A stretch of 64,000 bases of DNA from Marinobacterium_A aestuariivivens (GTDB lineage: Bacteria > Pseudomonadota > Gammaproteobacteria > Pseudomonadales > Balneatricaceae), in the NCBI RefSeq assembly GCF_042661465.1, contig NZ_JBHSWE010000001.1, positions 4,340,001 through 4,404,000 on the forward strand, in the 5' to 3' direction. Of the stretch, positions 18,766 through 26,990 are shown piece after piece. Positions within the stretch are counted from its first letter, which is position 1; each line of letters starts with the position of its first letter. The position numbers and the translations under genes are program-made. Below the pieces are notes generated by a model. It searched no databases. It had not been told where the DNA came from and saw nothing but the letters and a program-made list of their open reading frames with translations.

Positions 18766-20190
18766 TCAGATCCGGTCGTCGCCCTTGAGGCCGATCTCGA
18801 ACTGCTTCAGATAGGCGTTGGGCTGATGGCCGTCATAGGTGACACCGTCGATAAAGTGGGTCTGGGGCGCGCGGTAGCCGTCCTCCGCCGCGAAGTCCGG
18901 GAACTCGTCAGCCGACAGTTTGCCTTCCTCGATCAGCGCCTTGGCGGCCTCGGCATAAATATCGGGGCGGTAGACTTTTTTGGCGATATCCATGTACCAG
19001 TTGTCCGGCTTCGCTTCCTCGATCTGGCCCCAGCGACGCATCTGGGTCAGGTACCAGATGGCATCGGAGTAGTAGGGGTAGGTGGCGTTGTAACGGAAGA
19101 AGACGTTGAAGTCCGGCACCTCCCGCTTGTCGCCCTTTTCGTATTCGAAGGTCCCGGTCATGGAGTTGGCGATCACCTCGGCATCGGCGCCGACATACTC
19201 GGAACGGGACAGGATTTCGACCGCCTCGGGACGGTTGGCATTGTCGTTCTCGTCAAGCCATTTGGCGGCGCGGATCATGGCCTTGACGACCCGTTTGTGG
19301 GTGTTGGGGTTGGTGTCGGCCCAGCCCTTCGAGACACCGAATACCTTTTCCGGGTTGTCTTTCCAGATCTCGTAGTCGGTGATGACCGGCACGCCGATGC
19401 CCTTGAAAACCGCCTGCTGGTTCCAGGGCTCGCCGACGCAGTAACCATGAATGGTGCCGGCCTCGAGAGTTGCCGGCATCTGCGGCGGCGGCGTCACCGA
19501 CAGCAGGGCATCGGCGCTGATCTGGCCGCTGATATCGCCCTTGTGGGGGGCATAATATCCCGGATGGATACCGCCGGCGGCAAGCCAGTAGCGCAGCTCG
19601 TAATTGTGGGTCGAGACCGGGAACACCATGCCCATATTGAAGGGCTTGCCTTCGGCCTTGAATTCGTCGATCACCGGCTTCAGGTAGTCGGCCTTGATCG
19701 GATGCACCGGCTTGCCGTCTTCGCCGGTGGGAATATGGGGCTTCATGCGCTCCCAGATATCGTTGGAGACGGTGATGCCGTTGCCGTTCAGGTCCATGCT
19801 GAAGGCGGTGATGATATGGGCCTGGGTGCCGAAGCCGATAGTGGCACCGAGCGGCTGGCCGGCGAGCATATGGGCACCGTCGAGCTGGCCGTCGATCACC
19901 CGGTCCAGCAGCACTTTCCAGTTGGCCTGGGCTTCGAGCTGGACGTAGAGGCCCTCGTCCTCGAAGTAGCCTTTTTCATAGGCGATGGCCAGCGGGGCCA
20001 TGTCGGTCAGCTTGATGAAGCCGAATTTAAGGTCTTCCTTTTCGGGCGGTCCGATTTCGGCCCGTGCCGGAGCTGTCAGTATCATCCCGGCAAGGCCGAT
20101 CATGCCGGCGCCGGCCAGGGCGCGCTTGAGCATGCGGCGACGTCCGGGGAAGGCCGGGCGGTTGGCGTGGTGGCGGGTATTGCGAGTCAT
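18766..20190 (-). CDS. nrtA: Nitrate ABC transporter substrate-binding protein (CmpA/NrtA type)
   Basis: A 474-residue periplasmic binding protein. The N-terminus shows a twin-arginine-like signal (RRRMLKRALAGAGM) ending in an AxA cleavage site (TAPARA). Family blocks include DMAPLAIAYEKGYFEDEGL, STHNYELRYWLAAGGIHPG, GYCVGEPWNQQAVFKGIG and YPYYSDAIWYLTQMRRWGQ, as in cyanobacterial NrtA/CmpA. It captures nitrate for the NrtBC transporter. It is first in the operon behind a sigma-54 promoter and leader terminator. It is clearly paralogous to the neighbouring cytoplasmic sensor NasS. Confidence 0.93.
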   Translation of the reverse strand: MTRNTRHHANRPAFPGRRRMLKRALAGAGMIGLAGMILTAPARAEIGPPEKEDLKFGFIKLTDMAPLAIAYEKGYFEDEGLYVQLEAQANWKVLLDRVIDGQLDGAHMLAGQPLGATIGFGTQAHIITAFSMDLNGNGITVSNDIWERMKPHIPTGEDGKPVHPIKADYLKPVIDEFKAEGKPFNMGMVFPVSTHNYELRYWLAAGGIHPGYYAPHKGDISGQISADALLSVTPPPQMPATLEAGTIHGYCVGEPWNQQAVFKGIGVPVITDYEIWKDNPEKVFGVSKGWADTNPNTHKRVVKAMIRAAKWLDENDNANRPEAVEILSRSEYVGADAEVIANSMTGTFEYEKGDKREVPDFNVFFRYNATYPYYSDAIWYLTQMRRWGQIEEAKPDNWYMDIAKKVYRPDIYAEAAKALIEEGKLSADEFPDFAAEDGYRAPQTHFIDGVTYDGHQPNAYLKQFEIGLKGDDRI

Positions 20191-20215
20191 CGAGAGTCCC
20201 CCTCAAGTACAAACG

Positions 20216-20265
20216 AAAAAGGCGCCCCAGCGCGACGGGGAGACCGTCGCGAAAGAGGCGCCTTT
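20216..20265 (-). terminator. Leader intrinsic terminator upstream of nrtABC
   Basis: On the minus strand AAAGGCGCC pairs with GGCGCCTTT around an inner stem GCGACGG-TCTCC-CCGTCGC, then five T. It lies about 25 bases before the nrtA ATG and downstream of the sigma-54 promoter, so it is a candidate NasT-controlled attenuator. Confidence 0.8.
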
Positions 20266-20303
20266 GCCTGATTCGAATTGTCAGTTTCAACTGAACAGTA
20301 CAA

Positions 20304-20319
20304 AGCAGGAGTCGTGCCA
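20304..20319 (-). promoter_or_regulatory. Sigma-54 promoter for nrtABC
   Basis: The minus strand reads TGGCACGACTCCTGCT, with GG and GC spaced by 10 bases and a strong match at both boxes. It predicts a leader of about 100 nt ahead of nrtA. Confidence 0.85.
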
Positions 20320-20372
20320 TTATTTTAAGTGTTTGTAATTTAAGGGTTTTATATGTTTTTGTGCGTCGGTTT

Positions 20373-20402
20373 GACGGTATTGTGCACCGCGGTAATACCG
20401 TC
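20373..20402. promoter_or_regulatory. Inverted repeat upstream of the nrtABC promoter (activator site candidate)
   Basis: Arms GACGGTATT (20373-20381) and AATACCGTC (20394-20402) are perfect complements around a 12-base centre containing TGCACC. It lies about 55-85 bases upstream of the -24 box, where an NtrC-type enhancer would act. The centre matches an NtrC half-site, while the arms do not match a regulator I know. Confidence 0.5.
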
Positions 20403-20428
20403 GATCCGGGTGGCTGCACTCTTTTCGC

Positions 20429-21595
20429 TCAGTGAGGCTCCTCTGCGGGCGGTCGATCGAACAGGCGGTCGCCGGGCAGCGCCAGCGGGCCCAGGCTGCC
20501 ATCGACTGTCCAGTCCTGTTCATGTGCGCCTTCGGGTTTGCTTTCGGTCAGCGGCAGGTTCAGGTTCAGTGCCGCAGCGGCCTGGCGGAAGATGTCGCTG
20601 CGATAGGTCTGGCGGGCCAGGGCATCGATCTCGGCCGGGTGCCGGTGCGGCTGATCGCGCTGGATCTGCTCGAGCAGCCAGCGGGCATGGGACAGCCAGG
20701 GAAAATTGGCCGCGGCGCCGAAGAATCGATGCCGGCCGATGTCCGGATCCGGGGCGGTCAGGCCCTCGCCCAGATATTCCGGCCGGCGCAGCAGCCCCAG
20801 CTTCGCCTCTGCGTTGTCCGGGTCGTCCAGCCAGGCACAGGCGCGCAGCAGCGCCATGATCACCAGTTGCAGGCTGGCGGGATGCTCGGCGGCCCAGTCG
20901 GCCGTGCTGCCCAGCACCTTGTCGGGGGCGTTGCGCCAGATCTGGTAGCCGCTGACCAGTACCTCACCGACGCCCTGCTGTCGCGCGACACTGTTCCAAG
21001 GCTCGCCGGCACAGAAGCCATCGATCAAACCGCGCCGGAGCGCATCGACCATTTGCGGCGGCGGTACCACCACCAGCCGGATACGTGCACGGTCGATGCG
21101 ACAGGCATCGAGCCAATACTGCAGCAGGAAACTGTGCATCGAATGGGTATAGACGGTCGCCAGGGTCAGCTGTCGATCCGGATTCTGCTGCAGATAATCC
21201 CTCAGTGCCTGGCCCGCGGCGGCCGGTTCCGCCGCGAATGAGGGTGCGCTTTGCAGGGCTTCGTACAGCGGAGCGCTGACGGTGATGGCGTTGCCGTTGA
21301 GTCCCAGGCCCATGCTGCAGACCAGCGGGCGCTGGCCGTAACCCAGGCCGAAGGCGGCCGCCAGCGGAATGCCGGCCGGTATCTGGGCGGCGTCGAGCAG
21401 CCCCAGTTCCAGCTTGTCGCGGATACTGGCCCAGGAGGCTTCCCGGCTGAGCTGTACATGCAGGCCGCAGTCGGCGAAAAAACCGCGCTCCTGGGCGACG
21501 ATCAGCGGACAGGCATCGACCAGCGGGACGAACCCCAGTGTCAGGTCGCGTTTTTCTGGCGCAGGCAGCTGGCCGGGCAGGGTAAGGTCGGTCAT
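20429..21595 (-). CDS. nasS: NasS-type cytoplasmic nitrate/nitrite sensor
   Basis: A 388-residue NrtA-like protein without a signal peptide, starting MTDLTLPGQLPAPEKRDL. It shares blocks with NrtA, such as VCSMGLGLNGNAITVS, THSMHSFLLQYWLDACRID and GFCAGEPWNSVARQQG. In the Azotobacter/Pseudomonas/Paracoccus model NasS binds NasT and releases it when nitrate or nitrite is present. It lies 20 bases downstream of nasT, in one operon. The absence of any secretion signal separates it from NrtA. Confidence 0.88.
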   Translation of the reverse strand: MTDLTLPGQLPAPEKRDLTLGFVPLVDACPLIVAQERGFFADCGLHVQLSREASWASIRDKLELGLLDAAQIPAGIPLAAAFGLGYGQRPLVCSMGLGLNGNAITVSAPLYEALQSAPSFAAEPAAAGQALRDYLQQNPDRQLTLATVYTHSMHSFLLQYWLDACRIDRARIRLVVVPPPQMVDALRRGLIDGFCAGEPWNSVARQQGVGEVLVSGYQIWRNAPDKVLGSTADWAAEHPASLQLVIMALLRACAWLDDPDNAEAKLGLLRRPEYLGEGLTAPDPDIGRHRFFGAAANFPWLSHARWLLEQIQRDQPHRHPAEIDALARQTYRSDIFRQAAAALNLNLPLTESKPEGAHEQDWTVDGSLGPLALPGDRLFDRPPAEEPH

Positions 21596-21615
21596 GGTGG
21601 CAATCCTGTACAGAT

Positions 21616-22202
21616 TCAGATGATTTCCATTACGGCGATGATGCTGCGCGCCACTTCGGGCAGCGGCTTCTGCTGGTCCATGGCCATGCGGCGCATGGCC
21701 TTGAAGGCTTCGTCTTCGGAGCACTTGTGGCGCTTCATCACCAGGCCCTTGGCCTTTTCGATCAGCTTGCGGTCGGCCAGCTCCGAGCGGGCCTCGACCA
21801 GCTCGCGACGCAGTGCCTGAAATTCGCGGAAACGGGCCGCGGCGACATCCAGGATCGAGCGGATGCGCCCGGCCTCGAGGCCGTCGACCACATAGGCGCT
21901 GACGCCGGAGCGGATCGCCTGGGCGATGGTGTCGCTGTCGCCCTGTTCGGCGAACATCACGACCGGGCGGGGGACCGGTCGTTCAGCAGCGCCATGTTTT
22001 CGAGCACGTCCCGATCGGGCGAGTCGAGATCGATGATGATGATATCGGGCTGCAGTTCCTCGACGCGTTCGGCCAGCAGGTCGGTGGTATCGAGTCTGGC
22101 CAGCACCTCGTATCCCTGGTCGCGCAGCGACTGCTCGAGCAATGCGACGCGTGCCCGGTCGTCGTCGATCACCAGGACTTTTATGGGCGGCGGGTGTTTC
22201 AT
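21616..22202 (-). CDS. nasT: NasT ANTAR-domain antiterminator, one frameshift
   Basis: About 195 residues after bridging a missing base in the G/C5 run at 21969-21973 (ALLNDRSP then RPVVMFAEQGDSD). The N-terminus is a receiver-like domain starting IKVLVIDDDRARVALLEQSL with acidic DDD and IIIIDLDSPD. The C-terminus is an ANTAR RNA-binding domain (ADRKLIEKAKGLVMKRHKCS ... AFKAMRRMAMD). The protein binds nas leader RNA and prevents formation of the terminator hairpins. Four candidate target terminators lie in this window. It forms an operon with nasS and has no sigma-54 promoter of its own that I can see. Confidence 0.88.
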
Positions 22203-22399
22203 GGGTCACGGGCTCCTTGGGCAATCAATGTGCATATCGGCTTTATTATTGGAGGCGTCATTTTCAGTGACTAAAATTTTTATGCATGAAATGTGCCGAA
22301 AAGTTGGGGCGGGGTGGGTCTCCGGGTGACTGTTGCAAGCTTCGGCACAGCGCTATAATGCGCAGCATTTCGCAAACCCGATTCGATTTCAGGATGACG

Positions 22400-23893
22400 A
22401 TGACAGTTCGTACCCGCGTTGCACCTTCACCGACCGGTGATCCTCATGTAGGCACCGCCTATATCGCTTTGTTCAACCTGGCGTTCGCGCGTCAGCATGG
22501 CGGTCAGTTCATACTGCGCATCGAGGATACCGATCAGGCCCGAAGCACCCCGGAATCCGAACAGATGATTCTGGATTCGCTGAACTGGCTCGGTCTGGAG
22601 TGGGACGAGGGGCCGGATGTCGGCGGTCCCCATGGCCCGTATCGCCAGAGCGAGCGCGGCGACATTTACCGCGATTACGCCATGACGCTGGTGGAGAAAG
22701 GCAAGGCCTTCCTCTGTTACCGCACGCCTGAAGAGTTGGATGCGCTGCGCGAAGCCCGTCGTGCCGCTGGCGGTCATACCGCACTGAAGCAGAGCGATCT
22801 GGCACTGCCGCCGGAAGAGGTTGAGCGGCGCCGGGCCGAAGGCATGCCCTATGTGATCCGCATGCTGGTGCCGGAAGAGGAGGGAGCCTGCGAGATCGAG
22901 GATATGCTGCGCGGTACCATCGAGCTCGACTGGGGCATGGTCGATGCACAGATCCTGCTCAAGTCCGACGGCATGCCGACCTACCATCTTGCAAACGTCG
23001 TCGATGATCATCTGATGAAGATCACCCACGTCATCCGTGGCGAGGAGTGGATCAACTCGGCACCGAAGCACAAGCTGCTGTACGAGTATTTCGGCTGGGA
23101 GATGCCGGTGCTCTGCCATATGCCGCTGCTGCGCAACCCCGACAAGTCGAAGCTGTCCAAGCGCAAGAACCCGACCAGCATCCTCTATTACCAGCGCATG
23201 GGTTACATGCCGGAGGCGCTGCTGAACTACCTCGGGCGCATGGGCTGGTCGATGCCGGACGAGCGCGAGAAGTTCACCCGTAACGAGATGTTCGAGCATT
23301 TCGATATCCGGCGCGTGTCCCTGGGCGGGCCGGTGTTCGACCAGGAGAAGCTGAGCTGGCTCAACGGCCTCTGGCTGCGGGAGAACCTCAGTCCCGAGCA
23401 GTTCGCGGCGCGCTTCCAGGAGTGGGCGCTGAACCCGGAGTTCCTGATGCAGATCGTGCCGCTGGTACAGCAGCGGGTCGAGAAGTTCTCCGACGTCGCG
23501 CCGCTGGCCGGATTTTTCCTGGCCGGCATGATCGAACTCGATACGTCGAAGTTCGAGCACAAGTCGCTGCAGACCGAGGATATCCGCAAGATCCTGCAGT
23601 TTGCCTCCTGGCAGCTCGACAACGAGCGCCACTGGCACAAGGATCAGCTGTTTCAGCAGCTCAAGAAGCTCGCTGACGGCATGGGTTACAAGATCCGCGA
23701 CTTCCTCTTTCCGCTGTTCGTCGCCATCGCCGGCACCAGCCAGACCGTCTCGGTGATGGATGCCATGGCGATCCTCGGCCCGGATATCAGCCGTGCCCGG
23801 ATTCGCCATGCCCTCAACCTCATCGGCGGTCCGTCGAAGAAGGAGGGCAAGCGCTGGGAGAAGGAATACGCGGCGCTGCAGGGCGAAGCCTGA
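22400..23893 (+). CDS. gltX: Glutamyl-tRNA synthetase
   Basis: A 497-residue class I aminoacyl-tRNA synthetase. The HIGH-like motif is APSPTGDPHVGTAYIALFN, the zinc-less middle segment follows, and the KMSKS-like motif is KLSKRKNP. The C-terminal helical anticodon-binding domain is complete and the length matches the family. The start is the second of two in-frame ATGs (22394 and 22400), because AGGA lies 5 bases before it. The downstream tRNA operon includes tRNA-Glu, its substrate. Confidence 0.95.
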   Translation: MTVRTRVAPSPTGDPHVGTAYIALFNLAFARQHGGQFILRIEDTDQARSTPESEQMILDSLNWLGLEWDEGPDVGGPHGPYRQSERGDIYRDYAMTLVEKGKAFLCYRTPEELDALREARRAAGGHTALKQSDLALPPEEVERRRAEGMPYVIRMLVPEEEGACEIEDMLRGTIELDWGMVDAQILLKSDGMPTYHLANVVDDHLMKITHVIRGEEWINSAPKHKLLYEYFGWEMPVLCHMPLLRNPDKSKLSKRKNPTSILYYQRMGYMPEALLNYLGRMGWSMPDEREKFTRNEMFEHFDIRRVSLGGPVFDQEKLSWLNGLWLRENLSPEQFAARFQEWALNPEFLMQIVPLVQQRVEKFSDVAPLAGFFLAGMIELDTSKFEHKSLQTEDIRKILQFASWQLDNERHWHKDQLFQQLKKLADGMGYKIRDFLFPLFVAIAGTSQTVSVMDAMAILGPDISRARIRHALNLIGGPSKKEGKRWEKEYAALQGEA

Positions 23894-23972
23894 TCGGCGT
23901 GTCGGATGGGGGCTGCCATCGTCGGGTATTTTCGGGGTGGCAGCCCCGCCAGCGACGTAACCGATGGCAATT

Positions 23973-24047
23973 GGGTTGGAATGAGGCCCGAAGGGGCGAA
24001 TTCCGACGCCCTTCCCGGAATTCGCCTGGGGCTCATTCCAGGCTACG
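23973..24047. repeat. Inverted pair of REP-like elements after gltX
   Basis: The left element starts GGGTTGGAATGAG and ends CGAATTCC. The right, inverted element ends GCTCATTCCAGGCTACG. It is the same family as 5660-5692 and 13273-13382. The rest of the 345-base gap between gltX and the tRNAs holds only the tRNA promoter. Confidence 0.65.
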
Positions 24048-24190
24048 GTCTGTGATGGGTTTCGCCGCCCGGGGGTCGGTGCCATCCCGGGAAAATCCAC
24101 CCATGGCGGCTTCAGCCGCCTTACGGGCTGTCTGTTCTTTAACCAGTTGAAATTAAAAGAAGTTTTTTTAAGTTTTTGTGAAAAAGGTGG

Positions 24191-24219
24191 TTGACACCTC
24201 GGGGGGCGATCATTAATAT
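24191..24219 (+). promoter_or_regulatory. Sigma-70 promoter of the tRNA-Ala/Glu/Ala operon
   Basis: A perfect TTGACA at 24191-24196, a 17-base spacer, and TAATAT at 24214-24219. The start of tRNA-Ala lies 20 bases downstream. Confidence 0.85.
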
Positions 24220-24238
24220 ACGCCTCGTCTTCTGCAGG

Positions 24239-24314
24239 GGGGCCTTAGCTCAGCTGGGAGAGCGCGACGCTGGCAGCGTCGAGGTCGGGGGTTCGATCCC
24301 CCCAGGCTCCACCA
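24239..24314 (+). tRNA. tRNA-Ala(GGC), copy 1
   Basis: Full cloverleaf: acceptor GGGGCCT/AGGCTCC, anticodon loop CTGGCAG with anticodon GGC (codon GCC), T-stem GGGGG/CCCCC, and encoded CCA. It is the first gene of a three-tRNA operon. Confidence 0.95.
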
Positions 24315-24335
24315 AGACAGAAGACAGTCCTAAGC

Positions 24336-24411
24336 GTCCCATTCGTCTAGTGGCCTAGGACACCGCCCTTTCACGGCGGTAACAGGGGTTCGAACCCCCT
24401 ATGGGACGCCA
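24336..24411 (+). tRNA. tRNA-Glu(TTC)
   Basis: Cloverleaf with acceptor GTCCCAT/ATGGGAC, anticodon loop CCTTTCA with anticodon TTC, T-arm GGGGTTCGAACCCCC, and encoded CCA. It lies between two tRNA-Ala genes and just downstream of gltX, its synthetase. Confidence 0.95.
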
Positions 24412-24442
24412 TTTCAAGTCTCGCATCCGCGAGCATCAATGT

Positions 24443-24517
24443 GGGGCCTTAGCTCAGCTGGGAGAGCGCGACGCTGGCAGCGTCGAGGTCGGGGGTTCGA
24501 TCCCCCAGGCTCCACCA
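24443..24517 (+). tRNA. tRNA-Ala(GGC), copy 2, one base short in the T-stem
   Basis: Identical to copy 1 except that the C run in the T-arm has five C (24502-24506) instead of six. This leaves a 4/5 mismatch in the T-stem. A truly defective duplicate is possible, but the same loss pattern in many genes here suggests a base-calling deletion. The CCA end is present. Confidence 0.85.
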
Positions 24518-24643
24518 CTTCTTAAGAAAGCTTCAAGTTTACAGCGGCAAGTTGACGGCAGCAGCGGTCAGTACGTAGCTTGCTTACGCCTTACGCCTTA
24601 CTATTTTCAATGAGCCTCCGTAGAGGCCCGAATCGCAACGCCA

Positions 24644-24946
24644 TCACAATACTGCGTTGAAGCCCTCGAACTGCGGCGGGCCGAGATAGATGTCGGTGGC
24701 CGGCTTGGCGTTGGCGTGGGCCTTGCGGAAAGCCTCGGAGCGGGTCCAGTTGACGAAGGCTTCCTCGGAATCCCACAGGCTGTGGGATGCAAAAAGCGTG
24801 AACTCCTCGTTGCTCGGACCCTGCAGCAGATTGAAGCTGCGAAAGCCGGGTACGCCCTCCAGGTGACTGTCGCGGTTTTTCCAGATCTCGATAAAGGCCT
24901 CTTCCCTGCCTTTGGCGATGCGAAAGCGGTTCATGGCTACATACAT
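24644..24946 (-). CDS. ABM-domain (HmoA-like) antibiotic biosynthesis monooxygenase family protein
   Basis: A 100-residue ferredoxin-like alpha/beta-barrel protein. Blocks include MNRFRIAKGREEAFIEIWKN, GFRSFNLLQGPSNEEFTLFA and FVNWTRSEAFRKAHA, typical of the ABM family and of HmoA-type heme-degrading monooxygenases. Whether it degrades heme cannot be decided; the Asn/Trp/His set of IsdG is not clearly present. The start at MYVAMNRF gives normal family length, though the ribosome site (AGGA, about 12 bases upstream) is only fair. It stands alone. Confidence 0.7.
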   Translation of the reverse strand: MYVAMNRFRIAKGREEAFIEIWKNRDSHLEGVPGFRSFNLLQGPSNEEFTLFASHSLWDSEEAFVNWTRSEAFRKAHANAKPATDIYLGPPQFEGFNAVL

Positions 24947-25067
24947 GATGGTGCTGATTCCTGTCCGGTTGGCGAAAGTCACATCTTAACCTGTTCCGGT
25001 CTGGTAGCAGAAGCGGTGGAGCACGATGTATGCTTGGCGTGCAACGGAGCGTGCGGGAGTCCATGCA

Positions 25068-25316
25068 ATGGCGGATATCAAATTCTCGAGTGAGCAGAAG
25101 GCTGCGGTCGTAGCGCGGATTCGGCGTTATTTCCAGGAAGAGCTGGAGCAGGAGATCGGCCAGTTCGATGCCGAGTTTCTGCTGGATTTTTTTGCCGGCG
25201 AGATCGGTGGCTGTTTTTACAACCGTGGACTCGAAGATGCGCAGACGGTTCTGCAGGCCCGGCTCGACAGTATTGCAGAGGCGATCGGCGAGCTGGAAAA
25301 GCCGGTCGACCTTTAG
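25068..25316 (+). CDS. DUF2164 family protein
   Basis: An 82-residue protein with the family pattern FSSEQKAAVVARIRRYFQEE, IGQFDAEFLLDFFAGEIG and FYNRGLEDA. The function is unknown. The ATG has GGGAG 8 bases upstream. It stands alone between convergent and co-directional genes; the complete length matches the family. Confidence 0.85.
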   Translation: MADIKFSSEQKAAVVARIRRYFQEELEQEIGQFDAEFLLDFFAGEIGGCFYNRGLEDAQTVLQARLDSIAEAIGELEKPVDL

Positions 25317-25436
25317 AAGGGTGAAATACTGAGTATTAAAGCCTGGCGGCGCAGTGTGCTCCGGATGTATCAAAATCGGGCGCTATAATGGGGGTATCCT
25401 CCCGGCGGGCCGACGGGGCCCATAGAGGAGCTTGCT

Positions 25437-26072
25437 ATGGCTGCGTCCGAAATTATGCAATCCACCCGGTATTCGCTGTTCCCCACTCTTATCTGGGAGT
25501 CGCGTTTGCAGGCGGATCTCGTTCGGATGATCAATCGCCTTATTCTGGAGCAGATGCAGGAGCTGCGCCGGACATTGCCGTCGCTGACGGCCGGCGAGAG
25601 CTGGCAGTCCGGAAACCGGATGCAGGACGCGACAGCGTTGCAGCCGTTGCTGCAGGTGCTGGATATCGCAGCCAAAGATATGCTCAGGGCTCTTCGGATC
25701 GGTCAGGATGATTTGCGGGTGACCGGTTGCTGGTTGAACCTGAATGCCAGGGGCGCCGGGCACCGGATGCACAGTCACCCCAACAATTTCCTCAGTGGCG
25801 TTTATTACGTACGTACCGGCGAAGGGGCCGATACCATCAATTTCCACGATCCGCGGGTTCAGGCCGGCGTTATCAAGCCGCCGGTCACGGAACTGGCCGC
25901 TGGCAATACCGATCAGGTGGTGTTGCGCGTGGAGGAGGGCATGCTGCTGTTATTCCCGTCCTGGCTGCAGCATTCGGTCGATCCGAATCGAGGCGACATC
26001 GAGCGCGTCAGTGTCAGCTTCAACCTGATGTTCGCCAGCTACGTCGACAGCATGAGTCCGCCGCTCTGGTAG
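25437..26072 (+). CDS. 2OG-Fe(II) oxygenase-like protein (TIGR02466 family)
   Basis: A 211-residue double-stranded beta-helix protein. The likely iron/2-oxoglutarate elements are HRMHSHPNNFLSGVYYVR, the FHDPR turn, a distal His in LFPSWLQHSV, and the Arg in RVSVSFN. Family members resemble prolyl-hydroxylase-like dioxygenases of unknown substrate. A good ribosome site (GAGGAG) lies 6 bases before the ATG. Confidence 0.8.
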   Translation: MAASEIMQSTRYSLFPTLIWESRLQADLVRMINRLILEQMQELRRTLPSLTAGESWQSGNRMQDATALQPLLQVLDIAAKDMLRALRIGQDDLRVTGCWLNLNARGAGHRMHSHPNNFLSGVYYVRTGEGADTINFHDPRVQAGVIKPPVTELAAGNTDQVVLRVEEGMLLLFPSWLQHSVDPNRGDIERVSVSFNLMFASYVDSMSPPLW

Positions 26073-26126
26073 CGGGCCGTTTAGCGGTTACAATGCCCGC
26101 TAAAAACTGCAATGGGAGCTCGGGGG

Positions 26127-26894
26127 ATGTGGAGCCTGGCCGGCTGGCGACGACAACGATTGCTGCAAAGAATCAACTTGCCCGCGCGCGGCTGGCAGCG
26201 GACCTTGTCGGATCTGCCGGTGCTGAGCGGCCTGGATGCGGATGAGCGCAGGCGCCTGGCAGAGCTGGCCTGGCTGTTTCTGCACGAGAAGGCGATTGTC
26301 GGCGTGCAGGGGCTTGAGGTCACCGAGGTGATGCGTCTGCGTATCGCCGCGCTGGCCTGTCTGCCGCTACTGGCACTCGATATCGATTATTACCGTGAAT
26401 TTCAGACGGTGCTGGTGTATCCCGGCGGCTTCGTGGCGCGGCACGAGTATCAGGACGAGGCCGGTGTCGTGCACGAGGTGGTGGCGGAGCTCTCCGGCGA
26501 GGCCTGGGAGCGGGGGCCGGTGATTCTGTCGGCCGAGGATGTCATGGCCGCGTGTGCCTGCGATGGTACCAACCTGGTCATCCACGAGTTCGTACACAAG
26601 CTGGACATGCTCAACGGTGACGCCAATGGTCTGCCGCCCCTGCATCCGGAGATGCGGGTGGCCGACTGGGCGCGGGCGTTCGAGGTGGCCTACGCGGATA
26701 TGTCCGATCGTGTGAATCGAGGCGAGGAGACGGCGATCGACCCCTATGCCGCCGAAAGTCCCGCCGAGTGCCTTGCCGTCTTCAGCGAGGCCTTTTTCGA
26801 GACGCCGGCAGTGCTCCTGGCCTGCTATCCCGATATCTATCAGCAACTGCGCCTGTTCTACCGGCAGGATCCGCTACGGCGACTGGGTGCTTAG
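26127..26894 (+). CDS. mtfA: MtfA-type zinc-dependent peptidase
   Basis: A 255-residue protein with the zinc-peptidase motif HEFVHKLDMLNG, preceded by NLVI. The distal acidic region (SPAECLAVFSEAFFETP) supplies the third ligand. In E. coli MtfA is a cytosolic peptidase that binds the repressor Mlc; a similar role here is inferred from family only. The ATG at 26127 is chosen because GGGAG lies about 9 bases upstream. An ATG 15 bases earlier has no ribosome site. Confidence 0.85.
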   Translation: MWSLAGWRRQRLLQRINLPARGWQRTLSDLPVLSGLDADERRRLAELAWLFLHEKAIVGVQGLEVTEVMRLRIAALACLPLLALDIDYYREFQTVLVYPGGFVARHEYQDEAGVVHEVVAELSGEAWERGPVILSAEDVMAACACDGTNLVIHEFVHKLDMLNGDANGLPPLHPEMRVADWARAFEVAYADMSDRVNRGEETAIDPYAAESPAECLAVFSEAFFETPAVLLACYPDIYQQLRLFYRQDPLRRLGA

Positions 26895-26946
26895 AGGAAG
26901 CCTCTAGCGGCAAGCGGCAAGTGGTGCCTGTGAATCTTGCCGCTCT

Positions 26947-26990
26947 GGTGTTGGGTTTCGCGCCTGTGGCGCTCTACCCAGCCTGTTACG
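26947..26990. repeat. Second REP-like family element (TGGGTTTCGC / CTACCCA type)
   Basis: It reads TTGGGTTTCGCGCCTGTGGC followed by GCTCTACCCAGCC, giving a GCGCC/GGCGC hairpin. The TAA stop of the yfcL-like gene on the minus strand lies inside its right end. It is related to the longer element at 36875-37005. Confidence 0.5.
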
